Shown here: piece by piece, positions 1-6,742 of the stretch
Layout: the number at the start of each line of letters is the position of its first letter
Numbering within the stretch: position 1 is the first letter of the stretch
Origin: DASUGM01 sp036274055
GTDB taxonomy: Bacteria > Acidobacteriota > Vicinamibacteria > Vicinamibacterales > SCN-69-37
NCBI GenBank assembly: GCA_036274055.1
Contig: DASUGM010000237.1
Coordinates: forward strand, 1-29,293
Length of the DNA: 29,293 nt
Reading direction: 5' to 3'
Made by a program: the position numbers and the translations under genes
Notes under the pieces: generated by a model
What the model was told of the DNA's origin: nothing
What the model saw: the letters and a program-made list of their open reading frames with translations, nothing else
The model's database searches: none

Positions 1-1540
1 CCACGACCAGCGCGTGACGCAGGCGCAGCCGCTCACGGCCGGCCGACGACTGCGCGCTGTCGTCCTTCAGCCCGCGGGTGAGACCGGCGCGGTACGCGCG
101 GACGGCTGGCGGCAGGCTGCAGAGCAGCGCGCACATCGCGCTCGCGCCGGCGAGAAACAGCGCGACGCGCCAGTCGACGACGGCGCCGTCGGCCCGTGGC
201 ACCGCACCGGCGCCGATCGTCGTCAGCACGCGCTGCGCGACGAGCGCGAACGCCAGACCGATCGCGCCGCCGAGCGTTCCGAGCACGAGGCCCTCGACGA
301 GTTGCTGCCGGACCAGCCGCCAGCGGCTGGCGCCGAAAGCGGTGCGGGTGGCGAACTCACGCTGCCGCGCTTCCGCGCGCGCCAGCAGCAGCGCCGCGGC
401 GTTGGCACAGCCGATCAGCATCAGGAACGCGACCGCGCCGAACAGGATCAGGATTGCGGGACGGACGCGGCCGACGATCTCGTCGCCCACCGGTAACGCA
501 AACGCCGTGAAGTGATCGTTCACCGGATACTGGCCTTCGCGCGTCAGCCCGGCGGTGATCGCGGCAAGGTCCGCGGTCGCCTGCGCGACGGTGGCCCCGG
601 CGTTGAGCCGCGCGACCGCGTAGAAGCCGTGGCTGTCGCGCGCAGTCTGCGCCGGATTGAACCACAGCGGCGTCCACAGTTCGGTCGGCTCGGCGGCGTC
701 CTCGCTGAAGTCGGTCGGCAGCCGGAATCCGCGCGGCATCACGCCGGTCACTCGCGCCGGCCGGCCGTTGATTTCGAGTTGACGCGAGAGCACCTGTTCA
801 TCCCCGCCGAACACGCGCTGCCACAGCCCGTAGCTCGCGAGGATCAGCGCCGGCCGATCGCGTGAGTCCGACCTGGCTTCTTCTTCCGTGAACACGCGGC
901 CGAGCACCGGCTTCACGCCGAAGACGTCGAACGTGTTCGCCGTCACCATCGCCGCGCCGACGCGGATCGCGTCGCCGGCGCCGGTCAGCGTCACCCGCGT
1001 CGAGTCCCAGGCCGCGACGTTCTTCAGCGTCCGCGCTTTGGCGCGGTAGTCGAGCACTTCCTGATCCGAGACCCAGGTCTTCTCGAAGTCCGTCCACTTG
1101 CTCCAGATCATCACCAGGCCGTCGGGCTGGGCGTAGGGCAGCGGCGCCAGCAGCACGCCGCGGACGACGGTGAACATCGCGGTCGCCGCGCCGATGCCCA
1201 TCGCCAGCGAAAGCACGACGATGGCGATGGCCCCGGGCTGGCGGCGGAAACCGCGGACGGCGGCGCGGATGTCGTTGACGAACGCGGTCATTGGCAGTCC
1301 TCCGGAAGGTGTCGGGTCCGGCAGGTGCACTGCGCGGTGTCCCCGGTCATCTCGATCGCGACGAGTGATGCCCGCATGCAGCGCCTGCGCGAGGTACCAC
1401 CGGCGTGCCGAACGGCCCCGGGTGCGCCGCGACGCGTAACCGTCGTCGAGATCGTCGAGCAGGAACTCGCGATCGCGGCGGACCAGGAGCCGCGCGGCAA
1501 TGGCGCGCAGCCAGCGCGGCGTCGGAGCGCCGGACGTCAT
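1..1540 (-). CDS. ADOP-type orphan ABC permease, C-terminus beyond window edge
   Basis: This is a MacB/FtsX-type permease of the acidobacterial duplicated orphan permease family; about 513 codons are visible and the 3' part lies outside the window. The start is ATG 1540-1538, which overlaps the PadR stop as ATGA. An internal in-frame ATG at 1291 would drop the first 83 residues. Those residues (RWLRAIAARLL, then a DREFLLDDLDDGY motif) match the 'permease prefix' segment usual for PadR-linked ADOPs, so I keep the longer start. Next come a membrane segment (about residues 105-130), a MacB-like periplasmic core, and the first FtsX domain from about residue 350 (LILFGAVAFLMLIGCANAAALLL, with the coupling-helix-like ATRTAFGASR). 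No ATPase gene is adjacent, hence 'orphan'. The transported substrate is unknown; macrolide or lipoprotein export is only an analogy. Confidence 0.9.
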   Translation of the reverse strand, partial: MTSGAPTPRWLRAIAARLLVRRDREFLLDDLDDGYASRRTRGRSARRWYLAQALHAGITRRDRDDRGHRAVHLPDPTPSGGLPMTAFVNDIRAAVRGFRRQPGAIAIVVLSLAMGIGAATAMFTVVRGVLLAPLPYAQPDGLVMIWSKWTDFEKTWVSDQEVLDYRAKARTLKNVAAWDSTRVTLTGAGDAIRVGAAMVTANTFDVFGVKPVLGRVFTEEEARSDSRDRPALILASYGLWQRVFGGDEQVLSRQLEINGRPARVTGVMPRGFRLPTDFSEDAAEPTELWTPLWFNPAQTARDSHGFYAVARLNAGATVAQATADLAAITAGLTREGQYPVNDHFTAFALPVGDEIVGRVRPAILILFGAVAFLMLIGCANAAALLLARAEARQREFATRTAFGASRWRLVRQQLVEGLVLGTLGGAIGLAFALVAQRVLTTIGAGAVPRADGAVVDWRVALFLAGASAMCALLCSLPPAVRAYRAGLTRGLKDDSAQSSAGRERLRLRHALVV

Positions 1541-1863
1541 CTCGGGTCCAGCTTCGGCTTGAGGCCGCGGGTCATCCGCTGCCAGGTCGCGTGCGCCTGC
1601 GCGATCGCGGCGTGCCCGGCCGGCTCGAGCGCGTAGTGCTTACGGCGGCGCTCGCCTTTTCCCGGATCGACGACGCGGGCGCGGACCAGGCCCTTGCCTT
1701 CGAGACGTTCAAGCGTGGTGTAGACCGCGCCGATCCAGACCGTGCGCCGGCCGCCGTCTTCGATCGCCTGCCGGATCGCGGCGCCTGACGCGGCCTCGCC
1801 CAACTGGAGGATGGCTAGAAGGACGAGTTGCTCGAATTCACCCAGATAGGCGGCCGGAGTCAT
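1537..1863 (-). CDS. PadR-family transcriptional regulator
   Basis: A 108-residue protein with the PadR winged helix: a LGEFEQLVLLAIL first helix, a recognition region around VWIGAVYTTLERLEGKGLV, and the wing GERRRKHYALEPAG. It belongs to the short acidobacterial PadR type that precedes ADOP permeases, and its stop overlaps the permease start (ATGA), so the two are translationally coupled. It probably represses its own operon: a perfect 13-bp palindrome lies 15-27 nt upstream of the start and overlaps a good -10 box. No clear Shine-Dalgarno sequence is visible. The inducer is unknown. Confidence 0.92.
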   Translation of the reverse strand: MTPAAYLGEFEQLVLLAILQLGEAASGAAIRQAIEDGGRRTVWIGAVYTTLERLEGKGLVRARVVDPGKGERRRKHYALEPAGHAAIAQAHATWQRMTRGLKPKLDPR

Positions 1864-1877
1864 GGCGCGTCACTCAT

Positions 1878-1890
1878 ACTACATTGTAGT
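1878..1890 (-). promoter_or_regulatory. Candidate PadR operator overlapping a -10 box
   Basis: ACTACATTGTAGT is a perfect inverted repeat (6-bp arms, one central base). Read on the minus strand it contains TACAAT (1883-1888), a near-consensus -10 hexamer 19 nt upstream of the PadR start. A repressor bound here would block the promoter. No convincing -35 is seen. The palindrome and the -10 match are direct observations. That PadR itself binds here is inferred; TACA/TGTA palindromes are also typical of BlaI/MecI operators. Confidence 0.6.
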
Positions 1891-1924
1891 CAGACGAAGA
1901 TAGCGGCTTACGAGTTGGCCGCGT

Positions 1925-2116
1925 CATGGGCGATCGCCGATCGAGCGATCGAGCCATGGCAGAGCAGGGGCGATCGGGCGATCGAGCAAAGGGCCAGATG
2001 CGAGCCGAGCTCAGCTGCCCTATCCAGCCCACACATTCTCAGTGAAGCCTTCGCCCGATCGCGCGATCGCGCGATGCTCTGCCATGGCTCGATCGCTCGA
2101 TCGGCGATCGCCCATG
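1925..2116. repeat. 192-bp palindrome made of GATCGRGC units
   Basis: Two perfect 42-bp inverted arms (1925-1966 and 2075-2116) continue inward with about 23 further bp at three mismatches (1970-1992 against 2048-2070), leaving a loop of about 55 nt. The arms are built from 8-bp GATCGRGC-like units, and CGATCG occurs ten times. The right arm ends 12 bp beyond the stop of the monooxygenase gene, and the left arm ends about 60 bp upstream of the padR start. The palindrome therefore fills the gap between two co-directional operons and could act as a terminator or insulator. No flanking target-site duplication or transposase is seen. Confidence 0.9.
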
Positions 2117-2127
2117 GGCGGCCCCGC

Positions 2128-3540
2128 CTATCGAAACCGTCGAAGGAGTTGCGCCCGCAGGTGTAGGGCCGTGGCCGCCCGGAGGATCTGCTGGTCACTC
2201 GGCGCGCGGGTCGTGGTGAGGAGCGTCATGCTGCCCATCTCGTCGAACGACTCGCGGCCCCAGCGCACGCGCTTGACCGGCGTCGACGGATTGCGCGGGT
2301 TGGCGGCGGAGTTGTCGTAGGTGATGCGGACGTCGATCTTCGTGCCATTCGGCAGCGCGATCGGATCCTTGTAGTAGTACGAATCCTGCCAGCTGAAGTC
2401 CCAATCCTTGATCCACAGCAGACCGCGCGTCGAGCCGTCGGGCAGCGTCGCCGTCATCTTCATCTCGTGCGCCAGATAGTGGGCGTGGCCGCGGACGCCG
2501 AAGGCGTCGACATCTACCGGCAGCACGAATGAGTCCGCGATCGCGTAGTTGGCTTCGCCGGCGGGGATGTCGATGCCCATGCCGACGCCAAACGCCGGCG
2601 GCACCTGCACGCCGCTGATCGACGCGCGCGGCGTGCTCTTCGCGAAGTAGATCGCGATCGATCCGTTCTCGCTTTCAGCCTTGCCGGACGGATGCAGATG
2701 CAACTGCAGCACGAGATTGGTGTGCTTCGGCAGCGGCTGCGCAATCCCTTCCGGAAAAAAGCGCGGCGTTGCCCCTGGCACCCAGCCGCCGAGCCCGCCC
2801 CACGCCTCGCCGGCAGCGCCGATGCCCGCGGCTCCTCGTCCGCCGCCCGCCGCGCCGCGGCCAGAGCCAACGCCGCCGCCGAGCCCGCCGCGGCCAAGCG
2901 CGCCCAGACCGAGCCCCGGAATGGTTTCGTCGTCTCGCACGGTGACGCCCGCCGGGGCGGTGAAATACAGCGCGTGATGGACGATCGATCGCGCGCTCGG
3001 CTGATAGTCGATCGCGGTGATCCACTGGTCGTCCGGCAGATCGACGGCGATGACGACGTTGCGGTACTGATCGCGACCCTCCGCGGCGAGCGACACCGGC
3101 CGCGGCAGCTTCACGACCAGGTCTGGCGCGCCGAGCGACCAGCCCTCGGGAAATTTCGGCGGCGCCGGCATCGTCTTCAGGTCGCCGCTCGGCATCCCGG
3201 CGTCGACCCACGCACGCAGTGTCTTGATCTGCGCCGCGGTCAGCGACCGCTCGTCCTGAAACTCCGGGAATCCTTCCGCGCGCGACGCGTGCCACGGCGG
3301 CATGTAGCGATCCTCGGTCACGTCCGCGATCAGCTGGCCGCGTTTCCTGACGTCGTCGTAGGTCACCAGCGGAAACGGCGCCGCCTGCCCGTCGCGGTGG
3401 CACGACATGCAGTTCTTCTGCACGATCGGCGCGACGTCTTTGGCGAACGTCGGCGCCGCGGGCTTCGACTGCGACGACAACGACGCGCGACTGATGAACA
3501 CGGCAGTGCAGGCGATCGCGATGACGGCCAGTCTCTTCAT
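2128..3540 (-). CDS. Cytochrome c / copper type II ascorbate-dependent monooxygenase-like protein
   Basis: A 470-residue exported protein. The start chosen is ATG 3540, which overlaps the redoxin stop (ATGA) and opens a signal peptide (MKRLAVIAIACTAVFIS); a longer in-frame start at 3678 lies inside redoxin coding sequence and is unlikely. Domain order: cytochrome c-like with CMSCH (Cys44, Cys47, His48), then a PHM/DBM-like copper monooxygenase fold. Likely copper ligands are HH at 188-189, HLH at 281-283, HAH at 352-354 and Met435 (DEM), in the spacing of the two-copper PHM family. A Gly/Ala-rich stretch at about residues 208-252 interrupts the fold. The likely place of action is the periplasm; the substrate is unknown. 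It is the last gene of the PadR-ADOP-redoxin operon. Confidence 0.85.
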   Translation of the reverse strand: MKRLAVIAIACTAVFISRASLSSQSKPAAPTFAKDVAPIVQKNCMSCHRDGQAAPFPLVTYDDVRKRGQLIADVTEDRYMPPWHASRAEGFPEFQDERSLTAAQIKTLRAWVDAGMPSGDLKTMPAPPKFPEGWSLGAPDLVVKLPRPVSLAAEGRDQYRNVVIAVDLPDDQWITAIDYQPSARSIVHHALYFTAPAGVTVRDDETIPGLGLGALGRGGLGGGVGSGRGAAGGGRGAAGIGAAGEAWGGLGGWVPGATPRFFPEGIAQPLPKHTNLVLQLHLHPSGKAESENGSIAIYFAKSTPRASISGVQVPPAFGVGMGIDIPAGEANYAIADSFVLPVDVDAFGVRGHAHYLAHEMKMTATLPDGSTRGLLWIKDWDFSWQDSYYYKDPIALPNGTKIDVRITYDNSAANPRNPSTPVKRVRWGRESFDEMGSMTLLTTTRAPSDQQILRAATALHLRAQLLRRFR

Positions 3541-4091
3541 GGAGTTTTCCGTTCGATGTAGCAGCCGACCGCGGCGCCACCTGGCTTGACCGGTTTGCCC
3601 GTGAGCACGGCGTCGAGCGCGTCCCGCAAATCGTGCGACGTCGGCGCGGCGCGGCTCTTGCCGAGCGCGACGTACCAATCGTCGATGCGGCCGCGATAGA
3701 CGCGGCCGGTTGCGGTCAGGATGACGGCTTCGGGCGTCACGGTGGCGCCGGTTTCATTGGCGAGCAGCCAGCCCTTGTCGATGATCGCGGTAGCCCGGAC
3801 GGACGGATGAAATTCCGTGAGATGTGTCTTCACGCGCGCCGGCGTCAGCGACGCGTCGGCGTAGATCAGGAATGTGCGCACGCGCCTGTCGGCATACGCC
3901 GCCGCGATCCGATCGATCTCCGGCGCGTAGCGATTGGCGACGGGGCAGTCCGGCGTGACGAAAATCAGCAGATGGACGTCGCCCGCGGCGGGCGACAGCG
4001 GCGTGACGCGGGCGCCGTTGACGTCAGTGACGGCGAGCGACTGAGCCGGCGCCACCGCCAGCAGCGCCGACAGGAGGGCAAGGGCGAGCAC
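3537..4091 (-). CDS. Redoxin / thioredoxin-fold protein, probably exported
   Basis: A 184-residue thioredoxin-fold protein with a peroxiredoxin-like single cysteine (TPDCPVANRYAPE, Cys49) instead of CxxC, a cis-proline site (VTPE, about 119-121) and a second cysteine near the end (VGCYIER, Cys177). The C-terminal pattern GRIDDWYV-LGK-R-PT-DLRDAL matches redoxins that, in Planctomycetes and Acidobacteria, I recall being fused to a cytochrome and copper-monooxygenase module. Here the two parts are separate genes joined by an ATGA overlap. The start is GTG 4091, giving a hydrophobic leader with no basic n-region. An out-of-frame ATGAAAC lies 7 nt upstream, so the start may be wrong or frameshifted. 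It follows the ADOP gene after 32 bp. Confidence 0.8.
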   Translation of the reverse strand: MLALALLSALLAVAPAQSLAVTDVNGARVTPLSPAAGDVHLLIFVTPDCPVANRYAPEIDRIAAAYADRRVRTFLIYADASLTPARVKTHLTEFHPSVRATAIIDKGWLLANETGATVTPEAVILTATGRVYRGRIDDWYVALGKSRAAPTSHDLRDALDAVLTGKPVKPGGAAVGCYIERKTP

Positions 4092-4123
4092 GTTTCATTA
4101 GACCAGTACGCCCCGGACCGGGT

Positions 4124-6742
4124 TCAATCCCTCAACATTTCGAGCGGATCGACCGCAGCCGCGCGCCTCGCCGGCAGCCAGCAGGCGATCGCGGCGACGA
4201 GACCCAGGACGGCCGCTGCGGCGGCAAGTGTCGATGGATCAGCGGGCGACACCGCGAACAGCAGCACGCGCAAGTAGCGCGAGACCCCGAGCGTCATCAG
4301 CAGACCGGCGGCGAGTCCACTGCCCGCCAGCAGCAGGCCGCGACGGACGACCAACTGCGCGATGCTGGCGCGGGTGGCGCCCAGCGCGATCCGGATGCCG
4401 AGTTCGCGGCGGCGTTCGGCGATCCAGAACGAGAGCGTGCCGTACATTCCGAGCGCCGCCAGCACGAAGGCGATCGACGCGAAGGCGCCAACCAGCGCGA
4501 GGAAGAATCGCGGCCGCGCGAATTGAGAGGCGATTCGATCGTCGAAGGCCGAAACAGCGTCGAGCGTCAGCGCCCCGGTGGGTTCGGCGTTGCGCAAGGC
4601 CGCGCGCAGCCCCGGCACGGCAGCCAGCGGGTTGTCGAGTGCCCGAAACACCAGCGACGCGGGCATCGCGAGTCCCTGACGGAACGTGCCGTAGAGCTCC
4701 GGGCGCGGAGCGCCTTGCAATCCGTCGTAGCGCACCGATCCGACGACGCCGATGACCTCCGCCGAAACCCGGCCGCGCATGAAGTCGTACTCGACGGTCT
4801 TGCCGATTGCGAATTGCCCCGGCCAGAGATGGCGCGCCGCGACGTCGTTCACGATCGCGACCACCGGACCGCCGGCCCGATCGTCGGCGGTGAAGTCGCG
4901 GCCCTCGATCAAGCGCGCGCCAATCGCGCGGACGTAGCCGTCGCTGACTTCCTGCAGCACGAACGGCACCGCGCGATTCCTTTCCCCTGGCGTCCACACG
5001 TCGACGCCGCCGCGCACCGGCTCGAGCGGCAGCCTCGTGACCAGCGCGGCATCAGTCAGCCCCTGGACCGTGCGCGCGTGGGTGAGGATGTCGTCGTAGA
5101 GCCGGCGCCGCGTATCGACGTCGTTCCACGGCGCGCCGAGCGGCACGGTCACGCGCGCCACCCCGACGCCCGCCGGCTGAAAGCCGAGATCGACGCGGCG
5201 CAACTGCCGATAGCTGTTCGTGAGCAGGCCGGCCGCGGCAACCAGCGTCAGCGCCAGTGCGAATTCCGCAGCGACCAGGCCCGAGAGCATCCGCCGCCGA
5301 TCGCCGGCGACCGTGCGGCTCGCTCTCCCCATCAACGCGCTGCTGTCGACGCGGGAGACCGCCATCGCCGGCCCCAATGCGAAGACGATGGTCGTCAACA
5401 GCGCGATGGCGCCGACGAACAGCACCACGCGCCCGTCGACCTGCACCAGATCGATTCGCGGAATCTGGTCGAGGCTGAGCGCGACGATGCTGCGCCGTAC
5501 CATGAGCGCGACGGTGACGGCGATTGCGCTGCCGGCGGCCGCGAGCATCAGGCCTTCGATCAGCAGCTGCCGGATCAGTTGCGATCGGCTGGCACCCAGC
5601 GCCGCCTGCACCGCCAGCGCGCGCTGCCGCGCCCGGCCCTGGGCCAGAAGCATCGCCGCGACGTTGCAACAGGCGATCAGCAGCAACACGCCGACGCCGG
5701 CAAACGTGACGACGATCGGCTGGCGCACCGCTCCCGTCGCCACGTCGCGCAGCGATCGCGCGCTCGGCGTCCAGCCGGTCATCGCTTTCGGTTCGCTGGC
5801 GCGCAATCCGTCGGCCCACGCCCGGAGCCGGGCGTCGATCGCCGCGGCGTCTGTGCCCGGTCTCGCGCGCGCGACCACGTCGACGAAGCGCAACCCGCGA
5901 TCGTCGAGCAGCATCTTCATGTTCTCGGGCAGCGTCGTCCAGAACATCGAGCCCGCCGGATATTCGAAACCGGCGGGCATCACGCCAATGACGGTGTAGG
6001 TACGGTTGTCGATGCGGACGACCGCGCCGATCACGTCCGTACGTGCGCCAAATTGTTCGCGCCACACCCGATCGCCCAGTACGATCTTCGGGTCCGGATC
6101 GAGCAGTGGATCGCCGGCGACCGGCGTGCGCCCGAGCGCGGGCGCGACGCCGAGGGTTTGAAAGAACCCCGGCGACGTCAGCATCCCTTCGACGCGCGCC
6201 GGTTCGCCGCCGGCGCGCAGGATGCCGTTGCTGATCGTGTAAGCGCCGAGCGAGGCGATGCCGTCAATCGCCGACCAGTCCTGAAACGCCGGAAACGACA
6301 CGCCCGATTGCGGCCTGGTGGCGTGCCGTTCGGTCAGCGTCATCAACTGTTCGTCGCGCGGATACGGCAGCGGCCGCAGCAGCACCGCGTCCATCACCGC
6401 GAACATCGCTACGGTGGCGCCAAGACCGATGCCGAGCGTGACCATGACGGCCAGCGTCGACATCGGACGCGCCCGCAACCCGCGCCAGGCGGCGCGACAC
6501 TCCGTCGAGATCGATCGCATCAGAATTCTCCAGTGCCATGACCGGCGGCGCGCGCGCCGTTCGATCCAGCCGGCGCCGATTCCCTCGGCGACGAGCGACG
6601 CCCTTTCCCACAGCCCGAAACCGCCGCGCGCGTTGTCCCACGACCGCGCGAATGTCTGCGCGAATGCCCGGCCGTGTCGATCGCGCAGCTCACGCGGCCA
6701 GGCCCGCAACACTGCACGCGCAATCCAGGTCGACCGTGGCAT
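4124..6742 (-). CDS. ADOP-type orphan ABC permease (second of pair)
   Basis: An 872-residue duplicated permease, full length for the family. A short prefix domain (VLRAWPRELRDRHGRAFAQTF) is followed by a membrane segment at about 97-120, a MacB-like periplasmic core, and a first FtsX domain from about 345 (VLLLIACCNVAAMLL, VQAALGASR). A second periplasmic core and a second FtsX domain follow, from about 745 (FVLAALGMYGTLSFWIAERR, LGIRIALGATR), ending in PLEMLRD. The ATG at 6742 shares one base with the stop of the upstream ADOP gene (TGATG), so translation is coupled. No nucleotide-binding subunit is nearby. The two tandem ADOPs may form a heterodimer; this is inference. Confidence 0.92.
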   Translation of the reverse strand: MPRSTWIARAVLRAWPRELRDRHGRAFAQTFARSWDNARGGFGLWERASLVAEGIGAGWIERRARRRSWHWRILMRSISTECRAAWRGLRARPMSTLAVMVTLGIGLGATVAMFAVMDAVLLRPLPYPRDEQLMTLTERHATRPQSGVSFPAFQDWSAIDGIASLGAYTISNGILRAGGEPARVEGMLTSPGFFQTLGVAPALGRTPVAGDPLLDPDPKIVLGDRVWREQFGARTDVIGAVVRIDNRTYTVIGVMPAGFEYPAGSMFWTTLPENMKMLLDDRGLRFVDVVARARPGTDAAAIDARLRAWADGLRASEPKAMTGWTPSARSLRDVATGAVRQPIVVTFAGVGVLLLIACCNVAAMLLAQGRARQRALAVQAALGASRSQLIRQLLIEGLMLAAAGSAIAVTVALMVRRSIVALSLDQIPRIDLVQVDGRVVLFVGAIALLTTIVFALGPAMAVSRVDSSALMGRASRTVAGDRRRMLSGLVAAEFALALTLVAAAGLLTNSYRQLRRVDLGFQPAGVGVARVTVPLGAPWNDVDTRRRLYDDILTHARTVQGLTDAALVTRLPLEPVRGGVDVWTPGERNRAVPFVLQEVSDGYVRAIGARLIEGRDFTADDRAGGPVVAIVNDVAARHLWPGQFAIGKTVEYDFMRGRVSAEVIGVVGSVRYDGLQGAPRPELYGTFRQGLAMPASLVFRALDNPLAAVPGLRAALRNAEPTGALTLDAVSAFDDRIASQFARPRFFLALVGAFASIAFVLAALGMYGTLSFWIAERRRELGIRIALGATRASIAQLVVRRGLLLAGSGLAAGLLMTLGVSRYLRVLLFAVSPADPSTLAAAAAVLGLVAAIACWLPARRAAAVDPLEMLRD

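Noticed and set aside
1288..1500. A 70-codon frame between PadR and the first permease
   Set aside because: It is in a different frame from the permease prefix domain, which reads continuously from ATG 1540 to the permease body.
1925..2116. Insertion sequence or MITE ends
   Set aside because: Long inverted arms but no transposase and no matching duplication of flanking bases on either side; the same was true for 9817-10298. Not excluded until copies are searched genome-wide.
1828..2198. Open frames on both strands across the GATCGRGC palindrome
   Set aside because: They encode the same repeated peptide because the DNA is symmetrical; no start signal or protein motif, so they are products of the repeat.
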